Source of the DNA: Rosenbergiella epipactidis | GTDB taxonomy: Bacteria > Pseudomonadota > Gammaproteobacteria > Enterobacterales > Enterobacteriaceae | Assembly (NCBI RefSeq): GCF_018494055.1 | Contig: NZ_JABBFQ010000005.1 | Location: 62,001-126,000 of the forward strand | Reading direction: 5' to 3' | Length of the DNA stretch: 64,000 nt | Shown: positions 44,016-53,618 of the stretch, one piece after another | Layout: each line of letters begins with the position of its first letter | How positions within the stretch are numbered: the stretch's first letter is position 1 | Notes under the pieces: model-generated | What the model was told of the DNA's origin: nothing | Seen by the model: only the letters and a program-made list of their open reading frames with translations | The model's database searches: none | Program-made: the position numbers and the translations under genes

Positions 44016-45462
44016 GGCTTACCTCCACAGACTCGGTCACCCGAGGCATCGCATAGTGCGCCAGTAATGCTTTTTGCCGTAGCAGAGGACAGGGGCGATA
44101 ACGTTCTTCACCGTAGTAATGCTGTAGATTTTCGAGCAGCGTTAACACTCTGCCCCACCCCCATTCAGCCCCCCATGCCAGCGGCCCTTTAGGGTAATTG
44201 ACGCCCGTTTGCATCGCGATATCGATATCCTCTGCGCTAGCGATACCTTTTTGCAGGGCGTCCAAGGCTTCATTAATAATCATCGCCACCGTACGACTGA
44301 CTAACAGTCCGGGGTAGTCGGTAATCATCACTACCTTTTTGCCCTGCTGCTGAAAATAGTACACAACGCTTTCGGTTTGCTGACGCGTATTCGTGCTGGA
44401 GGCCGCCAAGACGATGGTGCTGCCTAAACTTAAGTCGTAAACCACCACCGGTTGTTGATGACGAACCGCGAGACAGGTCGCCGTCTCGCCCTCGGTCGGT
44501 ACTACGCTTACCCCATCGATCTCCAGCCTACCGGCTGGGGAGCGATTCACCTTTAGGACGCGCGAAGCTACGGTTTTCTCACCGATCACCTCTGGATGCG
44601 GCAGTGACCAATCGTAGACGCCTCGACCCGATTTTTTCCCCAGACGGCCGGCACTCACTAATGATTGCTGCGTAAGGGAGGGAAGGAAGCGCCGGTCTTG
44701 CCAAAAACCATGATAAACCGAACAGGTCACCGCGAAATTGACATCTTGGCCAATCAAATCGGTCAAGGCGAGCGGTCCCATGGCAAACCCCCCGGCATCC
44801 TTCAGTGCACTATCGATCACTTCCGGCGCTGCGACGCGGTCTTCTAAAGCCCGCCAAGCTTCGCCATAGAATGGCCGAGCCACGCGATTAACGATAAACC
44901 CTGGCGTGGAGTGGCAAATAACAGGCTGTTTCCCCCAGCCGCGCACTTCATCAGCCAGCAACTGGATAACGGCCTCGTCGGTTTCGATCCCCCGCACCAC
45001 TTCCACCAATTTCATTACTGGGGCGGGATTGAAAAAGTGTAACCCGGCAACGCGTTGGGGAGAGGTAAGATGGCGCGCAATCTCCGTTATAGAGAGGGAC
45101 GAGGTATTACTGGTAAAAATGGCTTTTTCGCTACAGATGGCTTCCAGTTTCGCAAATAATTGCTGTTTTATCTCGCAGTTCTCTGCCGCAGCCTCAATCA
45201 CCAGATCGGCATCGGACAACTCGCTTAGCTGGTAAGCGGGGACAAGGCAGGCTAGGATCGCCTCACGTTGTGAAGCCGAAATCTTGCCGCGTTGTACGCG
45301 TGAATCGAGCCGCTTTGCAATCCCTTCTATCGCCCCCGTCACTGCAGCAGGATTGATATCGTAGAGTTTGACCCGTTTTCCCTGTTGCGCAGCGACTTCT
45401 GCGATACCGGCACCCATGGTACCGCCACCGATCACTGCTACGGTATGAAGTGTTATCGTCAT
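44008..45462 (-). CDS. paaH: 3-hydroxyadipyl-CoA dehydrogenase PaaH
   Basis: NAD-dependent 3-hydroxyacyl-CoA dehydrogenase of 484 aa. The Rossmann loop AVIGGGTMGAGIA is at 9-21. FTSNTSSLSITEIA and AGLHFFNPAPVMKLVEVV hold the catalytic Ser and His. The C-terminal half repeats the domain with GVNYPKGPLAWGAEWG. It starts one base after paaG; an upstream in-frame extension of 40 residues overlapping paaG is rejected. The neighbouring lack of paaI makes this a fused paaH-paaJ junction. Confidence 0.94.
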   Translation of the reverse strand: MTITLHTVAVIGGGTMGAGIAEVAAQQGKRVKLYDINPAAVTGAIEGIAKRLDSRVQRGKISASQREAILACLVPAYQLSELSDADLVIEAAAENCEIKQQLFAKLEAICSEKAIFTSNTSSLSITEIARHLTSPQRVAGLHFFNPAPVMKLVEVVRGIETDEAVIQLLADEVRGWGKQPVICHSTPGFIVNRVARPFYGEAWRALEDRVAAPEVIDSALKDAGGFAMGPLALTDLIGQDVNFAVTCSVYHGFWQDRRFLPSLTQQSLVSAGRLGKKSGRGVYDWSLPHPEVIGEKTVASRVLKVNRSPAGRLEIDGVSVVPTEGETATCLAVRHQQPVVVYDLSLGSTIVLAASSTNTRQQTESVVYYFQQQGKKVVMITDYPGLLVSRTVAMIINEALDALQKGIASAEDIDIAMQTGVNYPKGPLAWGAEWGWGRVLTLLENLQHYYGEERYRPCPLLRQKALLAHYAMPRVTESVEVSHV

Positions 45463-45463
45463 C

Positions 45464-46249
45464 CTATTTCCCCGTGAACTGTGCTGGACGTTTAGCCAGA
45501 AATGCACTGACCCCTTCTCGATAATCGCGGCTGCGTCCGGCAAGACGCTGAAAGTCACGTTCAACATCGAGCTGCTGCGCAAGGGTGTTTGTCTCGGCGG
45601 CGCGCAACGCTTGCTTAATCAGTCCCAACCCATAGGTCGGTTGCGTGGCCAAATGCTGAGCCAACTGCTCGACGGTGGCCGAGAATTCTGAGTCATCAAC
45701 CACTTGCCAAATCAGTCCCCACGCTTCAGCTTGCTCAGCGCTAAGCTTTCCCCCTAACAAAGCCAGCCCCGCCGCGCGTGCACGGCCTGCCAGTCGGGGT
45801 AATAGCCACGTTCCGCCGCTGTCAGGAACCAACCCTAGGCGGCTAAATGCCATCACGAAACTGGCTTGGCGACTGGCAATCACGATGTCACAGCCTAACG
45901 CCAACGTCGCCCCCGCGCCTGCCGCAACCCCATTCACGGCTGCGATAACCGGCTTGCGTAGGGCCGCCAAACGCTTCACTAACGGGTTGTAGAGTGTTTC
46001 TACCGACTCCCCCAAATCCGGCGCAGGGCCATTGGGATCGACGTTACGGTCGTTAAGATCTTGCCCGGCACAGAAGCCGCGCCCGGCTCCCGTAATCACC
46101 ACACAGCGTATACTGTCATCCTGCTCGGCTTGGGTCAGACGCTTGGCCAAAGCTTGATGCAGGGCGACATTAAAACTATTGAGTCGGTCTGGACGATTCA
46201 GCGTCAGGGTCATAACCCCACGCGTCACTTCACAAAGTAGCGTCTCCAT
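45464..46249 (-). CDS. paaG: Ring-1,2-epoxyphenylacetyl-CoA isomerase PaaG
   Basis: Crotonase-fold enzyme of 261 aa. It has TLNRPDRLNSFN, the oxyanion region GAGRGFCAGQDLNDRNVDPNGPAPDLG and VNGVAAGAGATLALGCDIVIA, then LVPDSGGTWLLPRLAGRARA with the catalytic acid Asp. It isomerises the epoxide to the seven-membered oxepin. The ATG at 46249 follows the paaF stop by two bases, with GGGGGTG upstream; the GTG nine bases earlier overlaps paaF. Confidence 0.94.
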   Translation of the reverse strand: METLLCEVTRGVMTLTLNRPDRLNSFNVALHQALAKRLTQAEQDDSIRCVVITGAGRGFCAGQDLNDRNVDPNGPAPDLGESVETLYNPLVKRLAALRKPVIAAVNGVAAGAGATLALGCDIVIASRQASFVMAFSRLGLVPDSGGTWLLPRLAGRARAAGLALLGGKLSAEQAEAWGLIWQVVDDSEFSATVEQLAQHLATQPTYGLGLIKQALRAAETNTLAQQLDVERDFQRLAGRSRDYREGVSAFLAKRPAQFTGK

Positions 46250-46251
46250 AT

Positions 46252-47019
46252 TTAGCACCCCCGATAATGCGCGGGACGCTTCTCGAGGAAGGCTGCAATA
46301 CCCTCTTCTCGATCGGCGGTTGCCGCTAATAAAGTGAATAGCTGACGTTCTTGAATCAGCCCCGCCTGCAGAGGCACTTCTTGTGCCTGCCTTAACGATT
46401 GTTTAGCCGCCTGTAACGCTAAGGGGGCGTGGCGAGAAAGGGTTTTAGCCAGTGCGAGGGCATAGTCGACGCAGAGCTCATCCGGATAAATATCGCTGAT
46501 TAATCCCGCCTGTAACGCCATCTGCGCGCCAATACTCTCACCGCTGAGGATCATACGGCTTGCAAGGGCTTTCCCTACACAGCGAATAAGGCGTTGCGTG
46601 CCCCCCGCGCCAGGGATAATGCCGAGTTTAATTTCGGGTAACCCAAACTGCGCATTCTCTCCCGCCACCGCAAGGTCGCAGAGCAGCACGAGTTCACAGC
46701 CCGCTCCCAATGCATAGCCATTTACGGCGGCAACCAGCGGCTTAGGAAACGCATTAAGTCGCGCCCATAATTGCGGGCGCAAATCGTTAAAGGTTGCAGG
46801 TAAATCTTTCTCTGCCATCTCCCGCAGATCGGCCCCCGCGGCAAAAAAACGCGTATTACCGGTGATCACACACGCCGTAATGGATACGTCATTTGCCGCC
46901 GCCTCTAGCGCCTCAGCAAGCTGTTCTAAGGTGGCATTATCTAAGGCGTTACGCGCCTCGGGACGATTAAGGGTAATGAGTAACACCTTGTCGTGCTGAG
47001 TAAGAATAAGTTGGCTCAT
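46252..47019 (-). CDS. paaF: 2,3-dehydroadipyl-CoA hydratase PaaF
   Basis: Crotonase-fold enoyl-CoA hydratase of 255 aa, the length of E. coli PaaF. RFFAAGADLREMAEKDL forms the oxyanion region. VNGYALGAGCELVLLCD and FGLPEIKLGIIPGAGGTQRL carry the two catalytic Glu positions. It hydrates 2,3-dehydroadipyl-CoA before PaaH. Its start overlaps the paaE stop by four bases. Confidence 0.94.
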   Translation of the reverse strand: MSQLILTQHDKVLLITLNRPEARNALDNATLEQLAEALEAAANDVSITACVITGNTRFFAAGADLREMAEKDLPATFNDLRPQLWARLNAFPKPLVAAVNGYALGAGCELVLLCDLAVAGENAQFGLPEIKLGIIPGAGGTQRLIRCVGKALASRMILSGESIGAQMALQAGLISDIYPDELCVDYALALAKTLSRHAPLALQAAKQSLRQAQEVPLQAGLIQERQLFTLLAATADREEGIAAFLEKRPAHYRGC

Positions 47020-48083
47020 ACCATCCCCTTCGCATCAAAATCGATCACAACATCCGGCGTGGTGGGGAGCGCTTGGCAGCTCAGTACGTAGCCTGCCGCA
47101 AGTTCATCCGGTTCCAAGCTATAGTTGACCGCCATCTCCACTTGACCGCGTACTACTTTGCATTTGCAGGTGGCACAGACGCCGCCTTTACAGGCGTAGG
47201 GTAAGTCGGCCCCTTGACGCAATGCCGCATCGAGTAGACTTTCATCTTCTGCCGTGAGCGTTAGGGTGCGATCACGACCGTCCTGACGCAGGGTAAAGTG
47301 ATGGTCAGCGCTTTCACTACGGCGCACACGCGGCGTAACAGGCCCTGAGTTAAAGCGTTCGACATGAATCGCCTGTTTTGCCATCCCTAAGGTATGCAAC
47401 ACCATTTCGGCTTCATCCATCATGCTATTAGGGCCGCAGATAAAAGCTTGATCAAATTGGCGAAAATCCAATAACCGCCGGCCAAGCGCCCGCAGTTTTT
47501 CACCGTCGATATGCCCTTGTAATAAGTCACTGTCGACGCTTTCTTGGCTAAATATTGATATCCACTGAAAACGCTCGGGGTATGTATCTTTAAGGTCCGC
47601 TAAAGCTTGGCGGAACATCATCGTTTGGCTACTCCGATTACCGTAAAGCAGGGTGAATTGGCTGGCAGGTTCCTGTAATAAGGTGGCTGAGATAATCGCC
47701 AGCATCGGCGTGATACCGGAACCGGCAGCAATCGCCAAGTAATGCCCCTGCCTGTCGGCTTGAGGTTGGTAGCCGAAGTTACCCTGCGGTATCATCACCT
47801 CCATCTCTGAGCCGACCTGAATACCCTCGCGCGCAAAGTTAGAAAACCGTCCGCCCTCTATCGCTTTAACCGCTACGCTGACCTGCGTCGACGAAGCGCC
47901 GCGACAAATGGAGTAGCAGCGGCGTAACTCTTCACCGGCGACACGCGCTTTCAGCGTAAGGTGTTGCCCCGGACGAAAATGATAAGCGGCTTCTAGCGCC
48001 TCTGGGATGGCAAAGGTAATGGTGACGGCCTCCCGCGTTTCGGGTTCGACGCTAGCGACCTTTAATGAGTGAAATGTCGTCAT
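47016..48083 (-). CDS. paaE: Phenylacetyl-CoA epoxidase reductase PaaE
   Basis: Ferredoxin-NADP reductase-like protein of 355 aa that feeds electrons to the PaaAC oxygenase. RRCYSICRG binds FAD, GHYLAIAAGSGITPMLAII binds NAD(P)H and the C-terminal plant-type 2Fe-2S domain has YACKGGVCATCKCKV...SCQ (four cysteines). Length equals the family. It starts seven bases after paaD ends. Confidence 0.95.
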   Translation of the reverse strand: MTTFHSLKVASVEPETREAVTITFAIPEALEAAYHFRPGQHLTLKARVAGEELRRCYSICRGASSTQVSVAVKAIEGGRFSNFAREGIQVGSEMEVMIPQGNFGYQPQADRQGHYLAIAAGSGITPMLAIISATLLQEPASQFTLLYGNRSSQTMMFRQALADLKDTYPERFQWISIFSQESVDSDLLQGHIDGEKLRALGRRLLDFRQFDQAFICGPNSMMDEAEMVLHTLGMAKQAIHVERFNSGPVTPRVRRSESADHHFTLRQDGRDRTLTLTAEDESLLDAALRQGADLPYACKGGVCATCKCKVVRGQVEMAVNYSLEPDELAAGYVLSCQALPTTPDVVIDFDAKGMV

Positions 48084-48090
48084 GGCAGCC

Positions 48091-48588
48091 TCAGATACAT
48101 TTGAAATAGTCGAAAGGTTCGCGGCAGCTCTCGCAACGATATAGCGCTTTACAGGCAGTCGAGCCGAATTCGCTAATCAGCGAGGTCTGTTGACTGCCGC
48201 AACGAGGACAGCTAACGTCTATCGGCTCGAAGGCATGGCAGCTGTGGCCCACCGGTGGACTAATACCGTAGTGACGTAAGCGTTGGCGAGCTTCCTCGCT
48301 CATCCAATCAGTCGTCCAAGCTGGGTCGAGTTGCAACACCACGTGGATCGGCGCAAAGCCATGGTCAGATAACCTGTTCTGTATTGCGCCAATCAGATGC
48401 TCCGTCGCCGGGCAACCGGAATAGGTGGGCGAAAAACCAATTACCCAGCCTTCTCCTTGCTGACGGACACTTCTCACCATCCCTAAATCAGTAATACTGA
48501 GCACCGGTATCTCAGGATCGGGGATTTGGCTAAGTAAGTGCCAGATTTCTGGGATTTCCGCGGGAAGAATCTGCTGTAAGCGTTGCAT
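48091..48588 (-). CDS. paaD: PaaD, Fe-S maturation factor of the PaaABC epoxidase
   Basis: MIP18-family protein of 165 aa with an N-terminal DUF59 domain (LLSQIPDPEIPVLSITDLGMV, PTYSGCPATEHL). The C-terminal zinc-ribbon-like segment is CPRCG...YRCESCREPF with four cysteines. It is needed for Fe-S or di-iron maturation of the epoxidase. The ATG at 48588 is preferred over one 18 bases upstream because AAGGAG is properly spaced for it. Confidence 0.92.
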   Translation of the reverse strand: MQRLQQILPAEIPEIWHLLSQIPDPEIPVLSITDLGMVRSVRQQGEGWVIGFSPTYSGCPATEHLIGAIQNRLSDHGFAPIHVVLQLDPAWTTDWMSEEARQRLRHYGISPPVGHSCHAFEPIDVSCPRCGSQQTSLISEFGSTACKALYRCESCREPFDYFKCI

Positions 48589-48599
48589 TTTCGACTCCT

Positions 48600-49346
48600 T
48601 TACCATTGCTGACCCGGATAAGAGCGCGGCAAGATTTGCATTTCGGCCAGCATCGGCCCGAGATGTTCAGTATGTAGCCCTTGTTTGCCGCCTCGGCGAT
48701 AAGCTGCCTCTTGGGGTAAAAGTAATCCAGCCTGATAAACCCCGGCTGTCACCTCCTCCCGCCACGGTGCCTCGAGCTGGCGGGGATCAACGCCAATACC
48801 TGCCGCAGCCATCGCTTGGTCATGCTCATCGGCTTCGAATAACTCGGCGGTGAAACGCCACAGTTCATTAATCGATCCTTGTACTTTTTCTGCCGACAGT
48901 GCAGTGCCTTGCCCTAAGCGCTCAAGCCAACCGCGGCTAAAACGTAAATGGTATTTCACTTCTTTTAGAGCCTTTGCGGCGATTGCCGCAATTTGCGGAT
49001 CTTGGCTAGTGATCAATCGGCTGTAGAGTGCGACGTGCCAAGCATCAATAAAATATTGTCGGACCAAGGTATCGCCGAAATGCCCGTTGGGCTGCTCGAC
49101 CAGCAGCAGATTACCGAACTGGCGCTCATCACGTTGAAAGGCGAGGCTATCTTCATCTTGGTCGCCGAGACGTTGCCCGGCATAAGTTAGAAAATTTCTG
49201 GCTTGCCCCAAAATATCGAGCCCAATATTGGCCAGAGCGAGGTCGATCTCCAGTTCCGGGGCATGACCACACCATGCGCCTAGCCGTTGAGAGAGCACCA
49301 AACCATTGTCGCCGAGACGCAAAACGTAGGTCGTTAAACTGTCCAT
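48600..49346 (-). CDS. paaC: Phenylacetyl-CoA epoxidase structural subunit PaaC
   Basis: Helical ferritin-like subunit of 248 aa, the same length as E. coli PaaC, without a full di-iron site. Landmarks are YVLRLGDNGLVLSQRLGAWCGHAPELE, LDILGQARNFLTYAG and EVKYHLRFSRGWLERLGQGT. An upstream in-frame extension that runs through paaB is rejected because the family N-terminus begins at the ATG at 49346. It starts seven bases after the paaB stop. Confidence 0.95.
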   Translation of the reverse strand: MDSLTTYVLRLGDNGLVLSQRLGAWCGHAPELEIDLALANIGLDILGQARNFLTYAGQRLGDQDEDSLAFQRDERQFGNLLLVEQPNGHFGDTLVRQYFIDAWHVALYSRLITSQDPQIAAIAAKALKEVKYHLRFSRGWLERLGQGTALSAEKVQGSINELWRFTAELFEADEHDQAMAAAGIGVDPRQLEAPWREEVTAGVYQAGLLLPQEAAYRRGGKQGLHTEHLGPMLAEMQILPRSYPGQQW

Positions 49347-49353
49347 CAGGGCC

Positions 49354-49641
49354 TCACATATGTTCGATGCCGTCAGGCAGTTGATAAAAAGTAGGATGGC
49401 GATAGATTTTGCTTTCCGCTGGCTCGAAGAACTCGCCGCGGTCTTCCGGTTGTGAGGCCACAATTTCAGCCGCTTTGACGACCCAAATCGAGCAGCCCTC
49501 GCTGCGCCGAGTGTAGGTATCGCGCGCATTTTCGAGCGCCATCTGATCGTCGGCAGCATGTAGGCTGCCGACATGGCGATGAGAAAGTCCCTGTTGACTG
49601 CGTACAAAGACTTCATATAACGGCCAGTAGTGTTGACGCAT
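49354..49641 (-). CDS. paaB: Phenylacetyl-CoA epoxidase subunit PaaB
   Basis: Small subunit of 95 aa as in E. coli. It has YEVFVRSQQGLSHRHVGSLHAADDQMALENARDTYTRR, SIWVVKA and YRHPTFYQLPDGIEHM, all family hallmarks. It bridges PaaAC units in the epoxidase complex. It lies ten bases after paaA. Confidence 0.95.
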   Translation of the reverse strand: MRQHYWPLYEVFVRSQQGLSHRHVGSLHAADDQMALENARDTYTRRSEGCSIWVVKAAEIVASQPEDRGEFFEPAESKIYRHPTFYQLPDGIEHM

Positions 49642-49651
49642 AATAAACTCC

Positions 49652-50581
49652 TTAAGCGACTTCGCGCTGCGCGCGTTTCTCGGCGTGGGCTAAGGCTGCT
49701 TCTCTGACCCAAGCCCCGTCCTCCCAAGCTTTACGCTTGGCGGCTAAACGTTCATGGTTACAGAGTCCGCGACCATTAATGACGTCATTGAACTCTTGCC
49801 AGTCGATCTCACCGAATTGGTAATGGCCTGTGTTTGTATCGAACCTTAGCGCCTTGTCCGGTACCTGCATTCCCAGCAATTCGACTTGTGGCACGGTGTT
49901 ATCAACAAAGCGCTGGCGTAATTCGTCATTACCGAAACGTTTAATTTTCCATGCCAAGCTTTGGGCACTGTTGGGGGATTCGTCATCATTCGGCCCAAAC
50001 ATCATCAGGGCTGGCCACCAAAAGCGATTAATCGCATCCTGTAACATCGCCCGCTGTGAGTCACTGCCTTGCGAGAGCGCCATACAGGCTTCAAAGCCTT
50101 GGCGTTGGTGAAAGCTTTCTTCTTTACAAATTTTCACCATCGCGCGGGCATAGGGGCCATACGAGGTACGACATAACGCGACTTGGTTGACGATGGCAGC
50201 ACCATCGACTAGCCAACCAATGACCCCAATATCCGCCCAGTTCAGGGTGGGATAGTTGAAGATGGAAGAGTATTTCATTTTCCCCTCGAGCATCTTCTGG
50301 TAGAGGTCTTCACGCGCACAACCTAATGTTTCCGCCGCACTGTAGAGATACAAGCCATGACCGGCCTCATCTTGCACCTTGGCGAGCAGGATAGCTTTGC
50401 GTCGTAAGGAGGGCGCGCGCGTTATCCAATTGCCCTCGGGTAACATCCCAACGATCTCCGAGTGGGCATGTTGGCCAATTTGACGGATCAGGGTTTTACG
50501 ATAGGCCTCTGGCATCCAGTCTTGAGGCTCTATCGCTTTTTCCTCTGCGATGGCGGTAAGAAAGCGTTGTTCATGACTCAT
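49652..50581 (-). CDS. paaA: Phenylacetyl-CoA epoxidase catalytic subunit PaaA
   Basis: Di-iron oxygenase subunit of 309 aa, same length as E. coli. Iron ligands are in [18 protein letters not shown] (E-x2-H) and [16 protein letters not shown] (E-x2-H); [32 protein letters not shown] is a further hallmark. It epoxidises the aromatic ring of phenylacetyl-CoA. The ATG at 50581 matches the E. coli N-terminus; an in-frame start 33 bases upstream would add 11 residues and is not needed. It is the promoter-proximal gene of paaABCDEFGHJK. Confidence 0.95.
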   Translation of the reverse strand: MSHEQRFLTAIAEEKAIEPQDWMPEAYRKTLIRQIGQHAHSEIVGMLPEGNWITRAPSLRRKAILLAKVQDEAGHGLYLYSAAETLGCAREDLYQKMLEGKMKYSSIFNYPTLNWADIGVIGWLVDGAAIVNQVALCRTSYGPYARAMVKICKEESFHQRQGFEACMALSQGSDSQRAMLQDAINRFWWPALMMFGPNDDESPNSAQSLAWKIKRFGNDELRQRFVDNTVPQVELLGMQVPDKALRFDTNTGHYQFGEIDWQEFNDVINGRGLCNHERLAAKRKAWEDGAWVREAALAHAEKRAQREVA

Positions 50582-50865
50582 ATCAGCACCAGTCGATTCG
50601 TTAAATGTAATCAAAATAAAATAAGTGAATCATTAAACCAATACCAATAGGTTACATTCATGTTAATAAAAACCCCAATCTTTGTTTAGTTATTCTGTGA
50701 TCCCTCTCACACCAGCGACTAATAAGCCACTGAAAAATATCACTTTATATTAAAATCCAAATTGAGATGTTAATCACAGGTTAATCAATATTTACGTATC
50801 ACACTTTAAAATGATTCATAAAAACACTAGATTGTTACTATTCGCGTAACATTTTGGGGTGTGTG
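50582..50865. promoter_or_regulatory. Divergent paaA/paaZ regulatory region
   Basis: The 284-base AT-rich region between divergent operons holds TGATTCA on the - strand at 50632-50626 (paaA side) and TGATTCA on the + strand at 50812-50818 (paaZ side). Each lies about 45-50 bases before its gene. They match the core recalled for the PaaX operator. A perfect CRP-type site is between them (listed separately). Confidence 0.7.
50696..50711. promoter_or_regulatory. CRP-binding site in the paaA/paaZ intergenic region
   Basis: TGTGA (50696-50700), six bases, TCACA (50707-50711) is the exact CRP core consensus. In E. coli the paa promoters are catabolite-controlled through CRP, so conservation of the site is expected here. 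Confidence 0.85.
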
Positions 50866-52926
50866 ATGCAAAAATTATCCAGCTTTGTGTGTAATCAATG
50901 GCAGACCGGTCAAGGTGAGGGGCGAGTGATACGTCACGCTATTAGCGACGAAGCCCTGTGGGAGGTGAGTAGTGAGGGCATCGATTTCGCCGCAGCCTGC
51001 CACTATGCCAAAACGGTCGGAGCCCCTGCCCTGCAAGCCATGACTTTTATTGAGCGGGCAGCCTTACTCAAGGCCGTGGCGAAGCATTTACTCGCAGAGA
51101 AAGCGGCATTTTATGAGATCTCCCGGCAAACCGGGGCAACACGCGCTGACAGTTGGGTCGATATTGAAGGCGGGATTGGTACGCTTTTTACTTATGCAAG
51201 CCTCGGTAACCGTGAACTGCCCGATGATATCCTCTGGCCTGAAGACCCCCTAATCCCACTGTCTAAGGAGGGGGGGTTTGCAGCTCGCCATGTATTAACC
51301 TCAAAACAAGGAGTCGCCGTCCACATTAACGCCTTCAATTTTCCCTGCTGGGGAATGTTGGAAAAATTAGCGCCGACTTGGCTGGCCGGTATGCCTGCCA
51401 TTGTTAAGCCTGGCACGGCAACAGCTCAGGTAACACAGGCGATGGTTAAATCGATGGTAGAGAGTGGGATCGTCCCTGATGGCGCGATCAGTCTGATCTG
51501 CGGATCCGCCGGTGATCTCCTTGATCAGTTAGATAGCCAAGACGTCGTGACCTTTACCGGATCCGCTACCACAGGCCAACAACTCCGTATACATCCTAAC
51601 CTCGTTAAACAGTCGATACCTTTTACCATGGAAGCGGACTCGCTAAATTGCTGTGTGCTCGGAGAGTCCGTGACCCCAGACGCTCCTGAATTCGGCTTAT
51701 TTATTCGAGAGATTGTCCGAGAGATGAGTGCCAAGGCAGGACAGAAGTGTACCGCGATTCGCCGTATTATGGTCCCTGCAACGCAATTGGATGCCGTGCG
51801 CCGCGCACTGCTGGAGAAACTGTCAACACTCCCAGTGGGCGATCCCAGCCAAGCGGGCATAAAGATGGGAACCTTAGTCAATCGCGCGCAACAGCAAGAT
51901 GTTCAGCAGCAAATCGATACCTTATGTCAGGCTGGATGCGAACGTCTACTCGGGGGACATATCGACCCACAACTTCCCGGTGCAGGCTATCCATTAACCT
52001 TACTTTACTGTCCGCAGCCGGACGCCACCGCCGCCGTCCATGAGATTGAAGCCTTTGGACCCGTTGCGACGCTGATGGCTTATCGTGATAAAGCGCATGC
52101 TGTCACCTTGGCGCGTGCAGGGGGTGGCAGCCTTGTGGCGACCTTCGTCACAAACGATGATCACGCCGCGCGTTACTTTATCGCCGGTGCCGCTCACGCA
52201 CATGGACGGATACAAATCTTAAATCGCGACGCTGCCGCGGAATCGACGGGCCATGGCTCGCCCCTACCGCAGTTAGTGCATGGTGGCCCTGGTCGCGCGG
52301 GGGGCGGCGAAGAGCTAGGGGGGCTACGCGCGGTGAAACATTATCTGCAACGCACCGCGATTCAAGGTAGCCCTTCAATGCTCGCCGCCGTAGGTCAACA
52401 ATGGGTACGCGGTGCAACAGTCCAGGAGGACACCGTACACCCTTTCCGTAAATATTTTGAAGAGTTACAACCGGGTGACAGTTTGCTGACTCACCGTCGA
52501 ACACTGACTGAGGCCGATATTGTCAATTTTGCCTGCCTAAGTGGCGATCATTTTTATGCTCATATGGATAAAATTGGTGCCGAGGCCTCTTTCTTTGGCG
52601 AACGCGTTGTCCACGGCTATTTTATCGTTGCTGCCGCGGCGGGCCTTTTCGTCGATGCTGGGGTCGGACCAGTCATTGCCAATTATGGCTTGGAAGGACT
52701 CCGTTTCCTGCAGCCGGTGAAACCTGGGGATACCATTCAGGCTCGGTTAACCTGCCAACAAAAAACCATCAAACGCCAGCGTAGCGCTGAAGAGCGTGCA
52801 ACCGGCGTCGTGCAGTGGGCAGTCGATGTAACTAACCAGCATCAGGAAGTGGTCGCGGTCTACTCTATTCTAACCTTGGTCGCGCGCCGAGAGACCGATT
52901 TTCCCGCTGATGCTATAGCGGAATAA
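50866..52926 (+). CDS. paaZ: Bifunctional oxepin-CoA hydrolase / aldehyde dehydrogenase PaaZ
   Basis: Fusion enzyme of 686 aa. The N-terminal aldehyde dehydrogenase has catalytic Cys295 in [10 protein letters not shown] and Glu256 in TMEADS, with [16 protein letters not shown]. The C-terminal MaoC-like hydratase (from about 540) has [14 protein letters not shown] with the Asp and His of the hot-dog fold and GERVVHGYF. It opens the oxepin ring and oxidises the aldehyde to 3-oxo-5,6-dehydrosuberyl-CoA. The ATG at 50866 follows GGGGTGTG and gives the family N-terminus. It is divergent from paaA. Confidence 0.96.
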   Translation: MQKLSSFVCNQWQTGQGEGRVIRHAISDEALWEVSSEGIDFAAACHYAKTVGAPALQAMTFIERAALLKAVAKHLLAEKAAFYEISRQTGATRADSWVDIEGGIGTLFTYASLGNRELPDDILWPEDPLIPLSKEGGFAARHVLTSKQGVAVHINAFNFPCWGMLEKLAPTWLAGMPAIVKPGTATAQVTQAMVKSMVESGIVPDGAISLICGSAGDLLDQLDSQDVVTFTGSATTGQQLRIHPNLVKQSIPFTMEADSLNCCVLGESVTPDAPEFGLFIREIVREMSAKAGQKCTAIRRIMVPATQLDAVRRALLEKLSTLPVGDPSQAGIKMGTLVNRAQQQDVQQQIDTLCQAGCERLLGGHIDPQLPGAGYPLTLLYCPQPDATAAVHEIEAFGPVATLMAYRDKAHAVTLARAGGGSLVATFVTNDDHAARYFIAGAAHAHGRIQILNRDAAAESTGHGSPLPQLVHGGPGRAGGGEELGGLRAVKHYLQRTAIQGSPSMLAAVGQQWVRGATVQEDTVHPFRKYFEELQPGDSLLTHRRTLTEADIVNFACLSGDHFYAHMDKIGAEASFFGERVVHGYFIVAAAAGLFVDAGVGPVIANYGLEGLRFLQPVKPGDTIQARLTCQQKTIKRQRSAEERATGVVQWAVDVTNQHQEVVAVYSILTLVARRETDFPADAIAE

Positions 52927-52934
52927 AGGGATGA

Positions 52935-52965
52935 GGGCATGAGTTAGCCTAACCGGCTCATGCCC
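52935..52965 (+). terminator. Hairpin after paaZ
   Basis: GGGCATGAG (52935-52943) pairs with CTCATGCCC (52957-52965). The stem is strong but no T-run follows. It is the only candidate terminator between paaZ and the convergent acetyltransferase gene. Confidence 0.5.
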
Positions 52966-52992
52966 AATGCTCGAGATAACCCATCGCAAAAA

Positions 52993-53532
52993 TTATTCCT
53001 TAGGCCGAATACAAAACTGATTGACGCTGTGGTAAGTACTATTGGCGGGAATATCATGATTAACGAAAGCCCCCGCGCCGATTGTCACATTATCGCCGAT
53101 CACAATATGTTCTGAAATAATGCAGCTGTTCGCCCCAATGTTAACGTTATTACCAATAGTGATGGTATTGCTGTTATCGGACTTCAATCCTATCGTCGTA
53201 TTTTGCCGTACCGTGAAATTTTCGCCTATTGTGCAGCGTCGCGAGATCACAATCCCTGCCTGATGACCAATGGTCAGACCCGCGCCTATTTGAGTGCCTA
53301 ACTCAATCTCGGTGTTGTATTTAAAGAACAGATTACGGTTAATTCGCTTAGCTAACTTCTGCCGATATCGACGGTTACTGAGATAAAGAAAATTCGCTAA
53401 CCGCCACCAGAATACATAGCGTTTCTTCGGCTTTTTGTACGCTGAATGGATAGCCTTTCTCCAAGAAAACGGTCTATTTTCCTGGCCTATCACCTCTCGA
53501 TGTAAACACTGTTTTAACTCATCAACTGACAT
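52993..53532 (-). CDS. Serine acetyltransferase-like hexapeptide transferase
   Basis: Product of 179 aa with a short helical basic N-terminus and a C-terminal left-handed beta-helix: GTQIGAGLTIGHQAGIVISRRCTIGENFTVRQNTTIG, ITIGNNVNIGANSCIISEHIVIGDNVTIGAGAFVNHDIPANS. GHQAGIVI corresponds to the catalytic histidine segment of CysE/WcaB-type enzymes. It is shorter than CysE and lacks its N-terminal domain, so O-acetylation of a polysaccharide or nucleotide sugar is likelier than cysteine synthesis. It is divergent from the membrane acyltransferase OafA-like gene and may act with it. Confidence 0.78.
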   Translation of the reverse strand: MSVDELKQCLHREVIGQENRPFSWRKAIHSAYKKPKKRYVFWWRLANFLYLSNRRYRQKLAKRINRNLFFKYNTEIELGTQIGAGLTIGHQAGIVISRRCTIGENFTVRQNTTIGLKSDNSNTITIGNNVNIGANSCIISEHIVIGDNVTIGAGAFVNHDIPANSTYHSVNQFCIRPKE

Positions 53533-53618
53533 ATCTGGTTACATCCATTGGGATAACGTTAACGAATGCATTACTATATAGCGATTAGGGTGTTAATTAC
53601 AGTTTCGGATTCTTTTCA

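Noticed and set aside
49347-49727. N-terminal extension of paaC running through paaB
   Set aside because: The frame is open, but the extension is arginine-rich, overlaps the well-conserved paaB entirely and precedes the ATG that matches the E. coli PaaC start and length.
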